This document shows positions 1 to 10,774 of a stretch of 64,000 nt of DNA, in pieces. The DNA is from Anodontia alba (lineage: Eukaryota > Mollusca > Bivalvia > Lucinida > Lucinidae), in the NCBI GenBank assembly GCA_964016985.1, contig OZ024823.1, forward strand, positions 67,743,925-67,807,924, written 5' to 3'. The notes under the pieces are model-generated. The model did no database searches. It was not told the DNA's origin and worked only from the letters and a program-made list of their open reading frames with translations. The position numbers and the translations under genes are program-made. Numbering within the stretch: the stretch's first letter is position 1; each line of letters starts with the position of its first letter.

Positions 1-574
1 GGTGTCGAGTCGTCGTCTATAAGAAATTTTGAAGTCTGGTTGGCGTTGTCTAGTCAGCACACGGCATCGAGGCGACGTCTATAGATATCGACGTTGGATC
101 GACGTTATTCGACGTTATTTGGTTTCTGGATAGCGTTTATTTACCAAACTACAAATAGCATGTTAATGGTGTTGCCATTCTGTTGTTGTAGTACTTTCTA
201 TCTTTACTACTACTGCTTTAAAATAGTAGTAGTGGTAATAGTGGAATTAGTAATAATTATAATAATCACTAAGGCAACAACAGCGACTATTATTGCTACC
301 ATCATTTTGTTTTGTACTTGATGATTTAAGATGGATTCCATTATATACTATAATGGCGTCAATATTTAGGTTAACTACATTGTTGTCAAATTTACTGTAG
401 GAGTATTTTGGTGTGTCACTGTAACAGGTGAACTATACCAATATTAATATGTTTACAGTTTAGTAATTTTTATATCTGCCTTGTCAAGAGAAAACTCCTA
501 GGGACAGGACAACACATCAAGAACCAAGACCGAACTGTACTTCTGTTCATTAGGGTCCGAGTATATATAAGTGT
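1..574. other. No gene recognised
   Basis: AT-rich sequence. Near 180-300 there is low-complexity tact/taat-rich DNA whose open frame (94-321) is a composition artefact of hydrophobic and Thr/Ile runs. No motif, repeat or splice pattern supports a gene. Confidence 0.5.
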
Positions 575-591
575 ATGAACAGTGAAAGAAT

Positions 592-1118
592 GGCTCGGAC
601 AAGAATGGTGTGCAGGATCAAGGCATTCGCTGTCACTGTATTACTGGAAAGTCTTACTATGGTGGGTTTGATAAACTTCATGGGAAATCCCTGGTGGATA
701 ATGTTAAGTGAACTGGGTGGAATCGAAAACGACTCTTTTGCGCTGGACCCGTGCTCCTATTGGCGCTTGTCATTATGTGTAGGGGTTCAGGGCAAAACTG
801 ATCTGGGTCTGTACTGTTTGCTCTGATCTAATTGTCCGACCACTTGGGTAAACCGGTTGGCAGGTTACTCGCGAGTGTTTTTCCCTGGACCCCTGCTCCT
901 GTTGGCGCTCGTCACTGGGATCAGGGATCCGGGAAAGGGGCATTCGCTGTCACTACTTGAACGCAGCTCTAGTGATGTATCACTTTGAAGTGTTCGATAA
1001 AGTTCATGGGAAATCCCTGCTAGGTTGTGTTTAATGAACCGGGTTTAAGTTTTGCGCCGGACCCCTGCTCCTGTTGGTGTTTGTCATTGTGTACATGGGT
1101 TCGGGGCAAAACAGTTGC
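592..1118. repeat. Diverged direct duplication, unit about 200 bp
   Basis: Two long units share blocks in the same order: ggcattcgctgtcact (632 and 940), cttcatgggaaatccctg/gttcatgggaaatccctg (about 675 and 1002), and a block reading tttgcgc(t/c)ggaccc(g/c)tgctcct (about 738 and 1055). A third partial unit carries only the last block near 885. The 83-residue open frame at 575-826 lies on this repeat and is not evidently a protein. Origin unknown. Confidence 0.65.
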
Positions 1119-1369
1119 TATTCGCACGTCTGAACACAGCGCAGATTTTTGTTATTGTTTCATTTAAAATGCGTGTGATTGATAGGTGTTCATAATTATT
1201 TTGAAAGTTGATCTGGCGGTACATTTCTACCGAAATATTTAATCATACTAATTCTAAAAACATGCGAAAAGATATGTTAAATTGTCACATCAGTTTGACT
1301 ATCCGTATTTCATAATGTTAACAAAAATATGCTTTTGTCTTAATATTAGCATTACCAAGAATGCTAATC

Positions 1370-1402
<33 letters not shown>

Positions 1403-2090
1403 GAGCAGGATGTTATTCGTTTTTACAGAATTAATGTTGCACACGGGGACAAATCGTGTTAATTCGCAATAGTAGTGTCATGTAGTTGGAAACCTCTTGA
1501 AGTAATCAGCACGGCATTGACGTTAGGTATTACTAAACCAAGATTGTCGCAGATGTTCTACTGGAAGATCTGAGATGTTTTGGAGGATGCCATAGAATTC
1601 TAAATATCGTATATGTTCCAAATATGTCGTGGCGTATTATAGTTACGTGATTGGTATCCGTGTGTAGACTTACAGCCTGGGACATGGGCAAAAGAAAATG
1701 AAACATCTTGCCATCTTAACTATCACTTACGCGGATAAAAGTTATTGTTTCATTGCATACATGAACCCACACATGCATGCGCGTGCACGAGTGCGTGTGA
1801 GAGTCTCCGTATGTAACTAATAGCTATTGATTATTTTTGTGTTTGTTGTGCTGTTATTAATGATATATGTCGACCGGACTGACCTACCGCTTTGACTTTG
1901 TGGTAATCATATATATAAGTGTAGGTAAAGGCCCCTTGTTTAGGTTGCCTGTGGCTTCTGCTTTCCACTCTCTATTGACGTGTTGCAGCTGGGAAACTGG
2001 GTCCTAGGGTCGCCTGACGAGGTATCTTTTCCTGTGTGGGTTTACTGCGTAAATAGTATTTACCCCATGAGCACTGAGAGAAAGTCTTAT
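1119..2090. other. No gene; poly(A) tract inside
   Basis: Contains a 30-base poly(A) at 1371-1400 with no recognisable retroelement upstream, and purine/pyrimidine-alternating DNA near 1770-1800. Nothing else could be supported. Confidence 0.5.
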
Positions 2091-2175
2091 TTTCATGCCT
2101 AAATGGAGCACTGGACGCATTCTAATGAGTATTAAATATAGAGGGGTCGAACTGGCTGATCTATACCAGCACCTC

Positions 2176-2244
2176 AATAATAATAATAATAGTGGTAATA
2201 ATGATGATAATAATGATAATAATAATAATACTACTAATAATAAT

Positions 2245-2278
<34 letters not shown>
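2176..2278. repeat. (AAT)n microsatellite
   Basis: About 100 bp of aat repeats with scattered gat, agt and act variants. It accounts for the asparagine-rich open frame at 2095-2316. Confidence 0.95.
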
Positions 2279-2279
<1 letters not shown>

Positions 2280-2680
2280 AATATCTGCCTTGTTGAAAAG
2301 TTACCAAATCTTATGATGTCAAAAATTGTTTCAGCAATCAAATTATATCAATCCAAATGTTTTTCACATTATGTTTGCTACACAACTTGTACTCTGTTCT
2401 GAAATGTATGTCCTAAAGTTGTATTCTTTCTTTTTCTTCATACGCTTTTTTTATTCATTCTTTCTATTGCTCTTCTTTTGTTCTTCTAATATTCAGTATG
2501 ACCAATTTCGACCAGCTTTGGGTCTTTCAGCAAGATCAGCTACGTTTTAAAATTATTAGTTTATCTTACATATTCGCGTCCGTCACTTTACACCGTGCTA
2601 TCATCGATTGTATAACTTAACTATGTGTGTTGAACTGGACACTTACAGGGCGCGAATAGGGATGTACTACTATCGACACT

Positions 2681-2950
2681 TTGTGTTGAGGTTTACGGCC
2701 CAGTCAACCCAATGGGGTCACGTCGAGCGCTGTCAGTTTACCTAACCACACGTTTACTGGGCAAGCTTGGTCCTCTAAGCGGTTAACCAGTATTGTGCAC
2801 ATTCTTTCGCCAGAAACTGACATCTGCCCTTCTTGAATCAGCGGAAGGGAGAGAATGACCGTAGAAAATATTTCATGATCAATCTCCACGAAAGAAGTTT
2901 GCCGACCTCGGCGGGGGCTGAACCCGCGACCTCCTGGTCTCCAGTCGGAC
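2681..2950 (-). mobile_element. 5'-truncated tRNA-derived SINE
   Basis: On the minus strand this is nearly the same sequence as the complete SINE at 22659-22961, with only scattered differences. It keeps the B-box half of the tRNA-like head (gggctgaacccgcgacc on the plus strand near 2918) and the body down to the terminal ggccgtaaacctcaacacaa. The A-box half of the head is missing: identity stops at the gtccgactggaga block near 2950. That is where LINE sequence begins, so the truncation point coincides with the LINE border. Confidence 0.85.
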
Positions 2951-2982
2951 ACTTTAGTGTTAAGGGACTCGGGAAGTTAAAT

Positions 2983-4790
2983 ATGTTTGATTTACTTGTA
3001 TTTTTAGGATTCTTATTATATCAGTCAGGTGATACAGAAAAAAATCCTGGACCGCAATCAGACAGTACCGAAGAAACATCGGCATTATTTGGATTTCCTC
3101 CACTACACGGTAACTTTTCTTTGGTGCATTATAATGTCCAAAGTCTTTATAATAAAGTTGATATTTTACAACCTGAACTATCGAGTTTTGATCTCATTTC
3201 TCTCACAGAAACGTGGCTAAATGATTCTATTTTAAATACGGAGCTTTCTTTTAACAATTTTCAAATGCCCTTCAGACGGGACCGAATAGGAGATAGTCAT
3301 GGAGGTATACCTGTATATGTTAAAGAAGATATTCCTTGTAAACGTAGGCTAGATCTGAATGCCTTTGGCTCGAATTGAATATTAGAAACAGAAAATTGCT
3401 CGTTGGTACATTTTATAGACCTCCAAATTCTTCGCCAGTTATTCTCTCAAATATCGAAAATTCTATAGGACTAGCAGTAGACTCAGGCATAGCAGATATC
3501 GTAATAACTGGTGATTTCAATTTTAACGTTATTAATCCATCATCAGCAAAAATATACTGGATATATGTAAACAGTATAATTTGCATCAACTGATCAAAGA
3601 ACCGACACATTTTTACAGAATATTCTTCATCCCTTATTGATTTAATTTTGGTGAGCAATTTGCAGTCTGTTGAACTCTCCGGTGTTGGGGAGCCATTTCT
3701 CTCTCAAGATATAAGACACCATTGTCCCGTTTTCAGTATCTTTCGTTTGAAGAAAGCAGTGCAAAACACATTTAAAAGGGATATTTGGACTTACGATCAA
3801 GGCGATTATGAATCTCTAAGTAAAAGGGTATCAGAATTTGATTGGAATTCTATACATAATGATGACGTCAATATTTATGCTAAAACATTTTCTGATAAAC
3901 TTTTAGAAATGACAAAAGAATGTGTTCCTAATAGGACCGTTACTGTTAGACCACATGATCTTCCCTGGATGAATGGAAATATAAGAAAATTAATGAGGAA
4001 AAGAAGTAGGTTGTATAAAAAATATAAAACAAACAAAACTAGAGAACGTTTTGAGGCTTATAAAAAGGTTAGGAATGAAGTCATAAACCTCTTACGCAAA
4101 TCAAAACAGGACTATATTGACTCACTGGCAAAAAAACTAAAACGCCCAAATTTATTTAATTCATCCAGTGATTACGCTTAAAAAACGCTTAAATCTTTTA
4201 TAAACTCGTCAAATAGTACTGCCATTCCCCCTCTTTTACACGACGATACTTCTTGTTCAGACAATGCTGCAAAAGCTAATTTTTTAAACGACTTTTTTGT
4301 TGAACAAACAGTAAAAGATAAAATAATGCATCACTTCCAGCTCCTATGTTTCCTGAAGACGCTTGTCTTAATACTGTTTCTGTTACACCAGAAGAAGTAA
4401 AGTCTGTTCTGCAAACTCTAAAACTAGGAAAGTTATCGGGACCTGACAATATCAATAATAGGATTCTTCAAGAACTAGCAATTCCTCTTTCGAAACCATT
4501 ATCTGAACACTAACTGCTCTTTAATTAATCTACAATGTCCCGACGTATGATACGATAGGCAAGGTGATGGAAAAAAATAATGCACAAGCATATTTTTTAA
4601 TTTTTTCAATGAAAATAATATAATTTCATGCTTACAGTCTGGTTTTGTTTCGGGTGATTCAACGATTAATCAGCTTGTAGACATTTATAATACGTTTTGT
4701 AAAGCACTGGACGAGGGTAAGGAGGTAAGAGCAGTTTTCTGTGATATTAGTAAAGCCTTTGATAGCGTATGGCATTTAGGCCTTTTGTTT
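2983..4790 (+). pseudogene. CR1-like LINE ORF2 remnant (APE + partial RT) with N-terminal 2A
   Basis: The ATG at 2983 opens a frame with a hydrophobic leader (MFDLLVFLGFLLYQS), then GDTEKNPGP, then an apurinic endonuclease (APE) domain. APE hallmarks visible: HYNVQSL, LTETWLND, GTFYRPPNSS and GDFNFNV, and a damaged C-terminal box (RHHCPVF where this family usually has SDH). After a linker, RT pieces follow: SGPDNINNRIL (about 4440), a short IGKVMEK stretch (about 4555) and LQSGF...FCDISKAFDSVWH (4633-4780), which is RT motif A. Frames are broken near 3375, 3595, 4180 and 4330, and RT sequence is lost between about 4500 and 4550. RT motif C and everything downstream are absent where Tc1 sequence begins. 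In life this polyprotein nicks target DNA and reverse-transcribes its own RNA; this copy cannot. Assignment to CR1/L2-type is from motif recognition. Confidence 0.85.
3028..3054 (+). other. 2A-like ribosome-skipping motif (GDTEKNPGP)
   Basis: Codons for G-D-T-E-K-N-P-G-P lie 15 residues after the first methionine of the LINE frame and match the DxExNPGP consensus at which ribosomes skip the last Gly-Pro bond. The preceding residues are mostly hydrophobic, like a signal peptide. 2A-like motifs at the N-terminus of APE-type LINE ORF2 proteins are known from several marine invertebrates, so the position fits. The motif itself is undamaged although the rest of the ORF is broken. Confidence 0.85.
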
Positions 4791-4791
4791 T

Positions 4792-5092
4792 CAGGATGAC
4801 AACGCAAGACCTCATCGGGCGAGGATAGTACAGCAGTTCCTGCAGCAGAACAATGTGGATCATCTCGATTAGCCTACTCGATCCCCTGACTTGTCGCCAA
4901 TCGAGCATGTCCCATTCTCGGCCAGCGTGTACGACAGAGAGTTCCACGACCAAGAACGCTCCAAGCTTTGGGCGCAGCCTTGCAGGAGGAGTGGAGGAGG
5001 ATACCCCAGCTACAGATTGCCAGACATCAGAAGTATGCGTCGTCGTTGTGTGGCCTGCATAGATGCAACAGGTGGACATACGCGATATTGAC
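4792..5092 (+). pseudogene. Tc1-type (DD34E) transposase C-terminal fragment
   Basis: Translation from 4792 reads QDDNARPHRARIVQQF, then TRSPDLSPIEHV, and ends SMRRRCVACIDATGGHTRY before a stop at 5092, with one in-frame TAG (about 4867). Counting from the second aspartate of DDNA to the glutamate of PIEH gives 34 intervening positions, as expected for the Tc1 family. A second frame carries LQEEWRRIPQLQ, so there is also a frameshift and compensating shift in the region after PIEHV. The N-terminal DNA-binding domain and the first catalytic Asp are absent. It abuts the truncated CR1 LINE at RT motif A with no visible terminal repeat. Confidence 0.85.
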
Positions 5093-5866
5093 AGATTTGT
5101 GAGGTTTTATTGGTGACCCTAGTGATCTTCCATACAAATTTTCTCATTCACTTCTAGTGCTACAGACTCCAACGGATGGATTTTTGTCTGTAAATGAAAT
5201 GATGTAATCAAATATATCAACTTCAGATTTCAGATATGTCTTAGTTTCCTTTTAATTCACCATACATACAAATATCCCTAACTTTTTTTTGCCACGAATA
5301 TTAAAGATTTTACAGTCACGTATATACCATTCAATACTGAATACAGCAAAACTACATATTACATACGTTAAATATATGTATGCTGGTATACATGTTTATA
5401 TATTTATGTATATATATGGACATGTATAAATATATATGTATACGTGTATATATACATTATATGTATGGAAGTGTATGTACGAATATGTGTATGTAGTGGT
5501 ATGCCTCAATCCCTACAATTGCTGCAAACTGTCATAATAATATATGTTTAATGTGGATGACTCTTGGATGAGGACAGATAACCCTGCTAAAATGGGCTGG
5601 ATGAAAACTGTATAAGTTTGCTCTACAAATCCGGACAGACAAATCGACCGAGCGACCGACCGACGTGACAACTCCTATATGTTTCAGTTTTTGTCTGCTG
5701 GGGTACAATAATGAAAATCCATATGCAAACCAAAGACAAGCAATGGGCCGAGGCACAAATTTTAAACTAAAATACAAGGCAGTATCAAGTTGAATGCGAA
5801 TTAAAGCGCAAACTGATATTATAATATCTCTTACACTGCCCCTAATGTAAAACGATCGATCTCGTC
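5093..5866. other. No gene; TA-rich simple sequence
   Basis: 5370-5480 is a run of tatatgta/tatacatg words (cryptic TA/TG microsatellite). 5640-5665 is a short gaccgaccgac stretch. No coding or transposon signature was found. Confidence 0.5.
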
Positions 5867-6078
5867 TGTTATGACAGCATTTTGAAGAACGTTACAATAG
5901 TTGCAATGACGTGCGTTTAATCGCCATTTTGTAATTACCGTAATAGATAGTTAATACGTCATAACTTGGGTGTATTTGTTTCAAATTTGTTTCACTATCT
6001 ATTACGGTAATTACAAAATGGCGATTAAACGCACGTCATTGCAACTATTGTAACGTTCTTCAAAATGCTGTCATAACA
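5867..6078. repeat. Perfect 85-bp inverted repeat, 42-bp spacer
   Basis: Arm 1 is 5867-5951 and arm 2 is 5994-6078; each is the exact reverse complement of the other over 85 bases. The spacer (5952-5993) contains tgtttcaaatttgtttc, and a reverse-complement-like copy of that word occurs again at about 6140-6165. A snap-back MITE or a recent inverted duplication are both possible. The word attaaacgcacgtc inside arm 2 recurs at 8680, just outside the right arm of the larger inverted repeat. Confidence 0.95.
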
Positions 6079-7289
6079 AATGCTGTACTTTTCCTGGTAT
6101 TTATGAAAGTTTTGTTGATTTTTGTTTTCTTAATAGAGCAAATGAAACAAATTTGAAACAAATGACTAAATAGTCTTACCTACTAAACTACAACCTTGCG
6201 CTGAACACACTCTTATCTATAAAATGATAAACGTGTTAACACGATGTCACAGTGTATAACCGTACAGTGATTCAAATCGGAAGCGACATGTTCTGTACAC
6301 CCCGAAACTAGCGTACGGGGAACATTATTAACAGGTAAGAAAACAACCAAATATCCATTTACAACGCGGTTTTCGACATCGGGGAGATAAATCAATGTAT
6401 TTTACCTATTTGATCTAATTTTCCCATAAAGCGATGCAGTTTTTGTGACATTGTTTTGTGCTGCTCAATCAGTGATTTTGCGTCTTCTGTCTCCCGTCAA
6501 CACGACGAATCCAGGTCGATAACACTTAAATTATACCATTATCTCTGATAGCATCAGCAACCAATCTTTAAAACACCTAGAAGCTAGCAACTAAATGTTT
6601 CGATTCTACAAATCATGGCCACTTGAATTACATCCGGTAGTTCCGACTGACTGCCCGAATAGCGCTAACTTTAAAACATTCTGCTGTACGACAAGTATAG
6701 ATTTCAACTTTCGGTCATAAAGCAGAATGGTAGTTAAGAGCGTTGTTTAATGACCTTAGATGTATAAGATGTGTACGAGAATGAGAAAAATGAGAATCAG
6801 AGTAGAATAGAACATTTTATGTTGTTATTTATCTATTTATAAAGACTTCAAATGGCAGACTCTCAGTCGAATCAAAATTGCACCATCTCCCGAAATTTGG
6901 CCCTTGAACCACAGGCGCCTGCACGTTTTCCTTGACTATTCGCCTTTGGCCCGGACAGTGCCAGCCCCGGATCCCACCAACTATGTATGGTAGCGTTATA
7001 TGATGAAAATCAATGTTGAACATTATGTATGCTATGATATTTTCTGTAATTTTTACATAGTTGAATGTAGGCAAGAAGCAATATATTTACTTAACGCTGA
7101 TAAAAAGTAACCTGCCTTTTGAGACACATCAACATCCTGTGTAGGATTAAATTAATATACTGTAAAATAATTCCGTTGGTTCTACGGTAAGTTAACAGCT
7201 GCCAGCGCATGTGCCATTATTTTCTACGGGCGCTCGTGGATTATTTTACGGAATCGTTTCCCAGTGATTGTCAGGTTGGAGCAAAGTAT

Positions 7290-7465
7290 GGTAATTCATA
7301 CCAGGCTAGGCTACCAAAGTCTAGTAAAGCATACCAGGCTAGGGTAATGGGCTACCAAAGTGTCTAGTAAAGCATACCAGGCTAGGGTAATGGGCTACCA
7401 AAGTGTCTAGTAAGCATACCAGGGTAGGGTAATGGGCTACGAAAGGGTCTAGTAAAGCTACCCTA
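7290..7465. repeat. Tandem repeat, about 42-bp unit, 4 copies
   Basis: The unit contains ggctaccaaagtgtctag and gcataccaggctagggtaat, starting near 7308, 7350, 7393 and 7434. Copies two and three are nearly identical and the last is degraded. Confidence 0.9.
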
Positions 7466-7549
7466 AGAGATAATTCCTGCAAAAGCTATACTGGTGCCCA
7501 TTAAATTTAACGGTATGGTTACGGGCAGCTGATTGACAGCTATTTTACT

Positions 7550-7622
7550 GTAAAACCTACGGAAATTTTTACAGTTAACGTATTGCGTATACGTTAACTG
7601 TAAAAATTTCCGTAGGTTTTAC
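7550..7622. repeat. Perfect 34-bp palindrome, 5-bp loop
   Basis: Arms 7550-7583 and 7589-7622 are exact reverse complements around tgcgt. The core word taaaaatttccgtaggtttta resembles single-arm sequences at about 7160-7190 (taaaataattccgttggtt) and 7816-7850 (taaaaaaatccgtagatttta), suggesting a small local palindromic family. Confidence 0.95.
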
Positions 7623-8727
7623 TCGTTATACAAACAGTGTCATTCGCAATAATCTACGGCCATTGTCCCCTACCGGTATTGCATGCCGGGCAGTTTCCAG
7701 TGACTGGCGAAAGGTGGGCAGCGAGTACTGGATATCCACTTAGAAGGTCTAGAAGGTCTAAGCTTACAAAAGGAAGTTTTGATAAGATGCACTGGGCGTC
7801 CCGCGATGACAATACACTGTTAAAAAAATCCGTAGATTTTACGGTAGAATAACTTGCAGTTAGCTTCCTATACCTTTAACGCCACTTTAACGGGCGTCCA
7901 TAGAATTTTAGCAGGTAGTATCTTGTAGGACGGGGTAGGGATAGGCTGAACGTTCATTAAATAGTCGCCCTTTTAAAAGTGACTACTAATTTAAACTCTG
8001 AATGTGTGGCTCAAGCCTTAAATAACAAACCGATGTCCCCGCCAGTAAAAGTTCGTCAATTTCACTTCATTTATACTTGCTCGACTGAGAGGGAGGGACA
8101 AGCTTTGCGTTTGCGTTTGCGTAACGGGAAAATACCGTTTTCTTACCATTGTGTACCATTAGTAAAACTTATACTGGAGGTAGGCGATTCTCCCTCTCAG
8201 TCGAAAAAAAAGAACAACAATATTTAATATCGTTTTTTTAACTGGATTCAACACGATTGGCTATGGTATGTAGAATTGAAACATTTGGATGCTAACAACT
8301 ATTAGATATGAAAAAATAAAGGTGTTTTAAAGATTGGATGCTGATGCTAGCAGAAATAATGGAATATTTTTGCAGTTATCAACTCGATTCGCCGTGTTGA
8401 CGGGCGACAGAAGAAGCAAAATCACTGATTGAGCAGCACAAAACAATGTCTCCACAAAAACTGTAACGCTTTATTGGAAAATGAGAATGACGCAGTTAAA
8501 TATTCTCTCTCCGATGCCGAAAACCGCGTTGTAAACGGATATTTTGTTGTTTTCTTACCTGACAATTATGTTCCACTTTCCCAGTTGATTTATCGTACGC
8601 TAATAAGTTTTGGGTGAACAGACCATGTCGCTTCCGATTTGAATCACTGTACGGTTACTGTGGATTTTATCTCAATCAAAATTAAACGCACGTCTTGTTG
8701 TGCACTTGACAATAATAGTCAAAAAGG

Positions 8728-8950
8728 ATTGCCTTTGGAAACAAAGAACACACAAAATCACGATAATCGGAGACTCAGTTTGATTGAGTCTCTTCATATG
8801 CAACACTGTAGTTTGCGAGGCTGCATGCGCACTCTAGCGCCGGCTTAAGCGGTATTCGATTTTCAAAATAACTAGGATGGGCTCAATGATCCCAAATGAA
8901 ATAAAATATAACCCGCACTATGATGATGATGTACGGGGAGACTTTTTACG
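8728..8950 (+). repeat. Family B hairpin repeat, copy 1
   Basis: Starts ttggaaacaaagaacacac, carries the hairpin gagactca...tgagtctc, then gcgccggcttaagcggtattcg and gggctcaatgatccca, and ends near gactttttacggc. Other copies or parts: 8978-9190, 19775-19920, 41890-42320, 44735-44960 and 56725-56775. It has no coding capacity and probably is a MITE-like or SINE-like non-autonomous element. Terminal repeats are not evident. Confidence 0.8.
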
Positions 8951-8977
8951 GCAGCCACACGGCTACAGTAGAGTAAA

Positions 8978-9190
8978 GTAAACAAAGAACACACAAAATC
9001 ACGATAATCGGAGACTCAGTTTGATTGAGTCTCTTCATATGCAACACTGTAGTTTGCGAGGCTGCATACGCCTCACCCTCCCCCCCCCCCCCCCCCCCCC
9101 GCCCCCCCACCTAGCGCCGGCTTAAGCGGTATTCGAGTTTCAAAATAACAAGGCTGGGCTCAATGATCCCAAAGGAAATAAATTACACAA
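8978..9190 (+). repeat. Family B hairpin repeat, copy 2, with poly(C)
   Basis: Nearly identical to copy 1 over its first 100 bases and again after cgccggcttaagcgg. In the middle, where copy 1 has gcactctag, it has gained a cytosine run (about 9080-9108, one G inside). The close identity and 250-bp spacing suggest a recent tandem duplication followed by poly(C) expansion. Confidence 0.85.
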
Positions 9191-9935
9191 GCCTTGGGAC
9201 TTCATTTAATGCGTCAAAAGTGTTCAATGTGGTATTTAATTTGTATATTTTATTCATAATTCATTGTGATAACAAAAGTATCTCGGATCTAATTAGAATT
9301 AGCATGTAGACATGAAGAGATTCCAATTATTTTGTGTAAAATGGCAGAAATTAGTGGTAGTTTATCTATACGGCAAATGATAAAAAACTACCTAGTGTTA
9401 TGCTGAGTGGCGGTTGTTAAACGTCTGTCCGTATCCCGCTTTAAAACATATTTCTGCTCCTTTAGGATCATTAAATACAGTTTGATTATTTCAAAATAGA
9501 ATATTGCTATTATCGCTCAACGGACCCCTCTTTCAGAGTTTCCTCTATAAGACAAATATTCACAAAATGAATATTCACTGCTTTTTGTAGTGCACCTACC
9601 TTTGATAGCTTTTGGGAAAACACGGAAGCTGAAAGAACGGCTGAAACTAGGCAGAATGCATATATTACAGTCAGAGGTCCTTGGATAGTTACCAACTTAC
9701 AATCCAAGAAGCTTCTACCACCAAACGAAGATATCTCCTTTACATGACGCGAAACATAACGCAATGCGTCACGCAATTTTTTTTTCATCAATTTTCAAGT
9801 TTTAAAATAATGCAGCTTTGTATCTTACATGTATCTGATCAGATCTGGTGTTTTCAGAAATGGGTATAGGCTATTTTTAGCTTCTTTTACTGAAAATGAT
9901 TGGCATCTATGATATTCAAAAACTGGTGGGTATCA
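9191..9935. other. No gene recognised
   Basis: AT-rich. 9400-9450 (gctgagtggcggttgttaaacgtctg) resembles part of a minus-strand family B neighbour near 42075-42105. The minus frame at 9510-9791 (93 residues, one hydrophobic stretch) matches nothing I know. Confidence 0.45.
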
Positions 9936-9944
9936 GGTAAATAG

Positions 9945-10400
9945 TTCTCTTATTTCTCGACGAAAACATGTTGTGGGTTCTCACTATAAGCACCTAGCTG
10001 AGATGCGTCTAATGAGTACCCACAACATCTGTTCTCGTCGAGAAATAAGAAAAATATAGATACTTGTGCATTATCAAGAGCTATGTGTTGAGTACTCTTA
10101 AATACATGTATTGCTGCATGAGTGGCAAATGGTGCAGTCTATGGCATCTTATTCGGTCTACATTCTGACAGAGCTGTACCCCCTCACCCCCCTCATGGGT
10201 ACTGACATTTAGATGCACCTCACTGAGGTGCTTCTAACAAGTACCACAATATGTTTACTTATTATCCAGATAAGAGCGGGTATCAGGTAAAAAAATTCTT
10301 TTGCTCCACAAAAATATAGAAGTGCCCTGTTAAGGTGCTTCTAATGAATACCCACAGCATATGCTATTATGGAGAAATAAGAAAAATATCAATACTTTTG
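9945..10400. repeat. Hairpin-containing degenerate repeat (three partial units)
   Basis: Unit 1 has an imperfect inverted repeat: cttatttctcgacgaaaaca and tgttgtgggt near 9950-9980 oppose acccacaacat and tcgtcgagaaataag near 10017-10047. Units near 10210-10260 and 10320-10390 repeat gaggtgcttctaa.(a/t)gtaccca..atatg and agaaataagaaaaatat. Likely a degraded MITE cluster. Confidence 0.6.
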
Positions 10401-10774
10401 GATTGGAAAAAACATCTTATCAAGAGGTATGCTTGAAATAATAAATATGAGAAAACATATGTTGAGTAATTTGACAGGTTTTCTTCAAGAAATAAGAAAT
10501 AATGCTGATTTCCAGACAAGTAAATTATGGTTGGACAAGTAAGTACCGGTAGATTTTCACCATTTACTTGGTTCTAGACAAGCCAATATACTTCACGTAC
10601 TTATTTGTGAATGATTTCTTCCAGCTCCCTATTTGACTATCGTCTCGTAAACCGGCGAAATGTAACCAAACATGCTACCTGACTTGGTAAGGGTGTGCCA
10701 GAGCAACATTATTTTTACGTGGTGTGTTCATCTGTCAAGGTAACTCATGAACATGCATATATTCAGTGCTTGCA

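Larger units (their letters stand above)
6247..8665. repeat. Large diverged inverted repeat, arms about 370-400 bp
   Basis: Left arm 6247-6618 and right arm 8258-8665 align in opposite orientation: for example tgctgctcaatcagtgattttgc (left, 6458-6480) against its reverse complement at 8424-8446, aacgcggttttcg against cgaaaaccgcgtt, and ctttaaaacacct against aggtgttttaaag. Differences and small indels show it is old. The 1.6-kb interior has no transposase frame, but holds a 43-bp tandem repeat and a palindrome (both listed separately). It could be the ends of a non-autonomous DNA transposon or an inverted segmental duplication. Confidence 0.8.

Noticed and set aside
3028..3054. Viral polyprotein suggested by the NPGP motif
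   Set aside because: The motif is followed by an APE endonuclease and LINE-type RT motifs, so it belongs to a retrotransposon.
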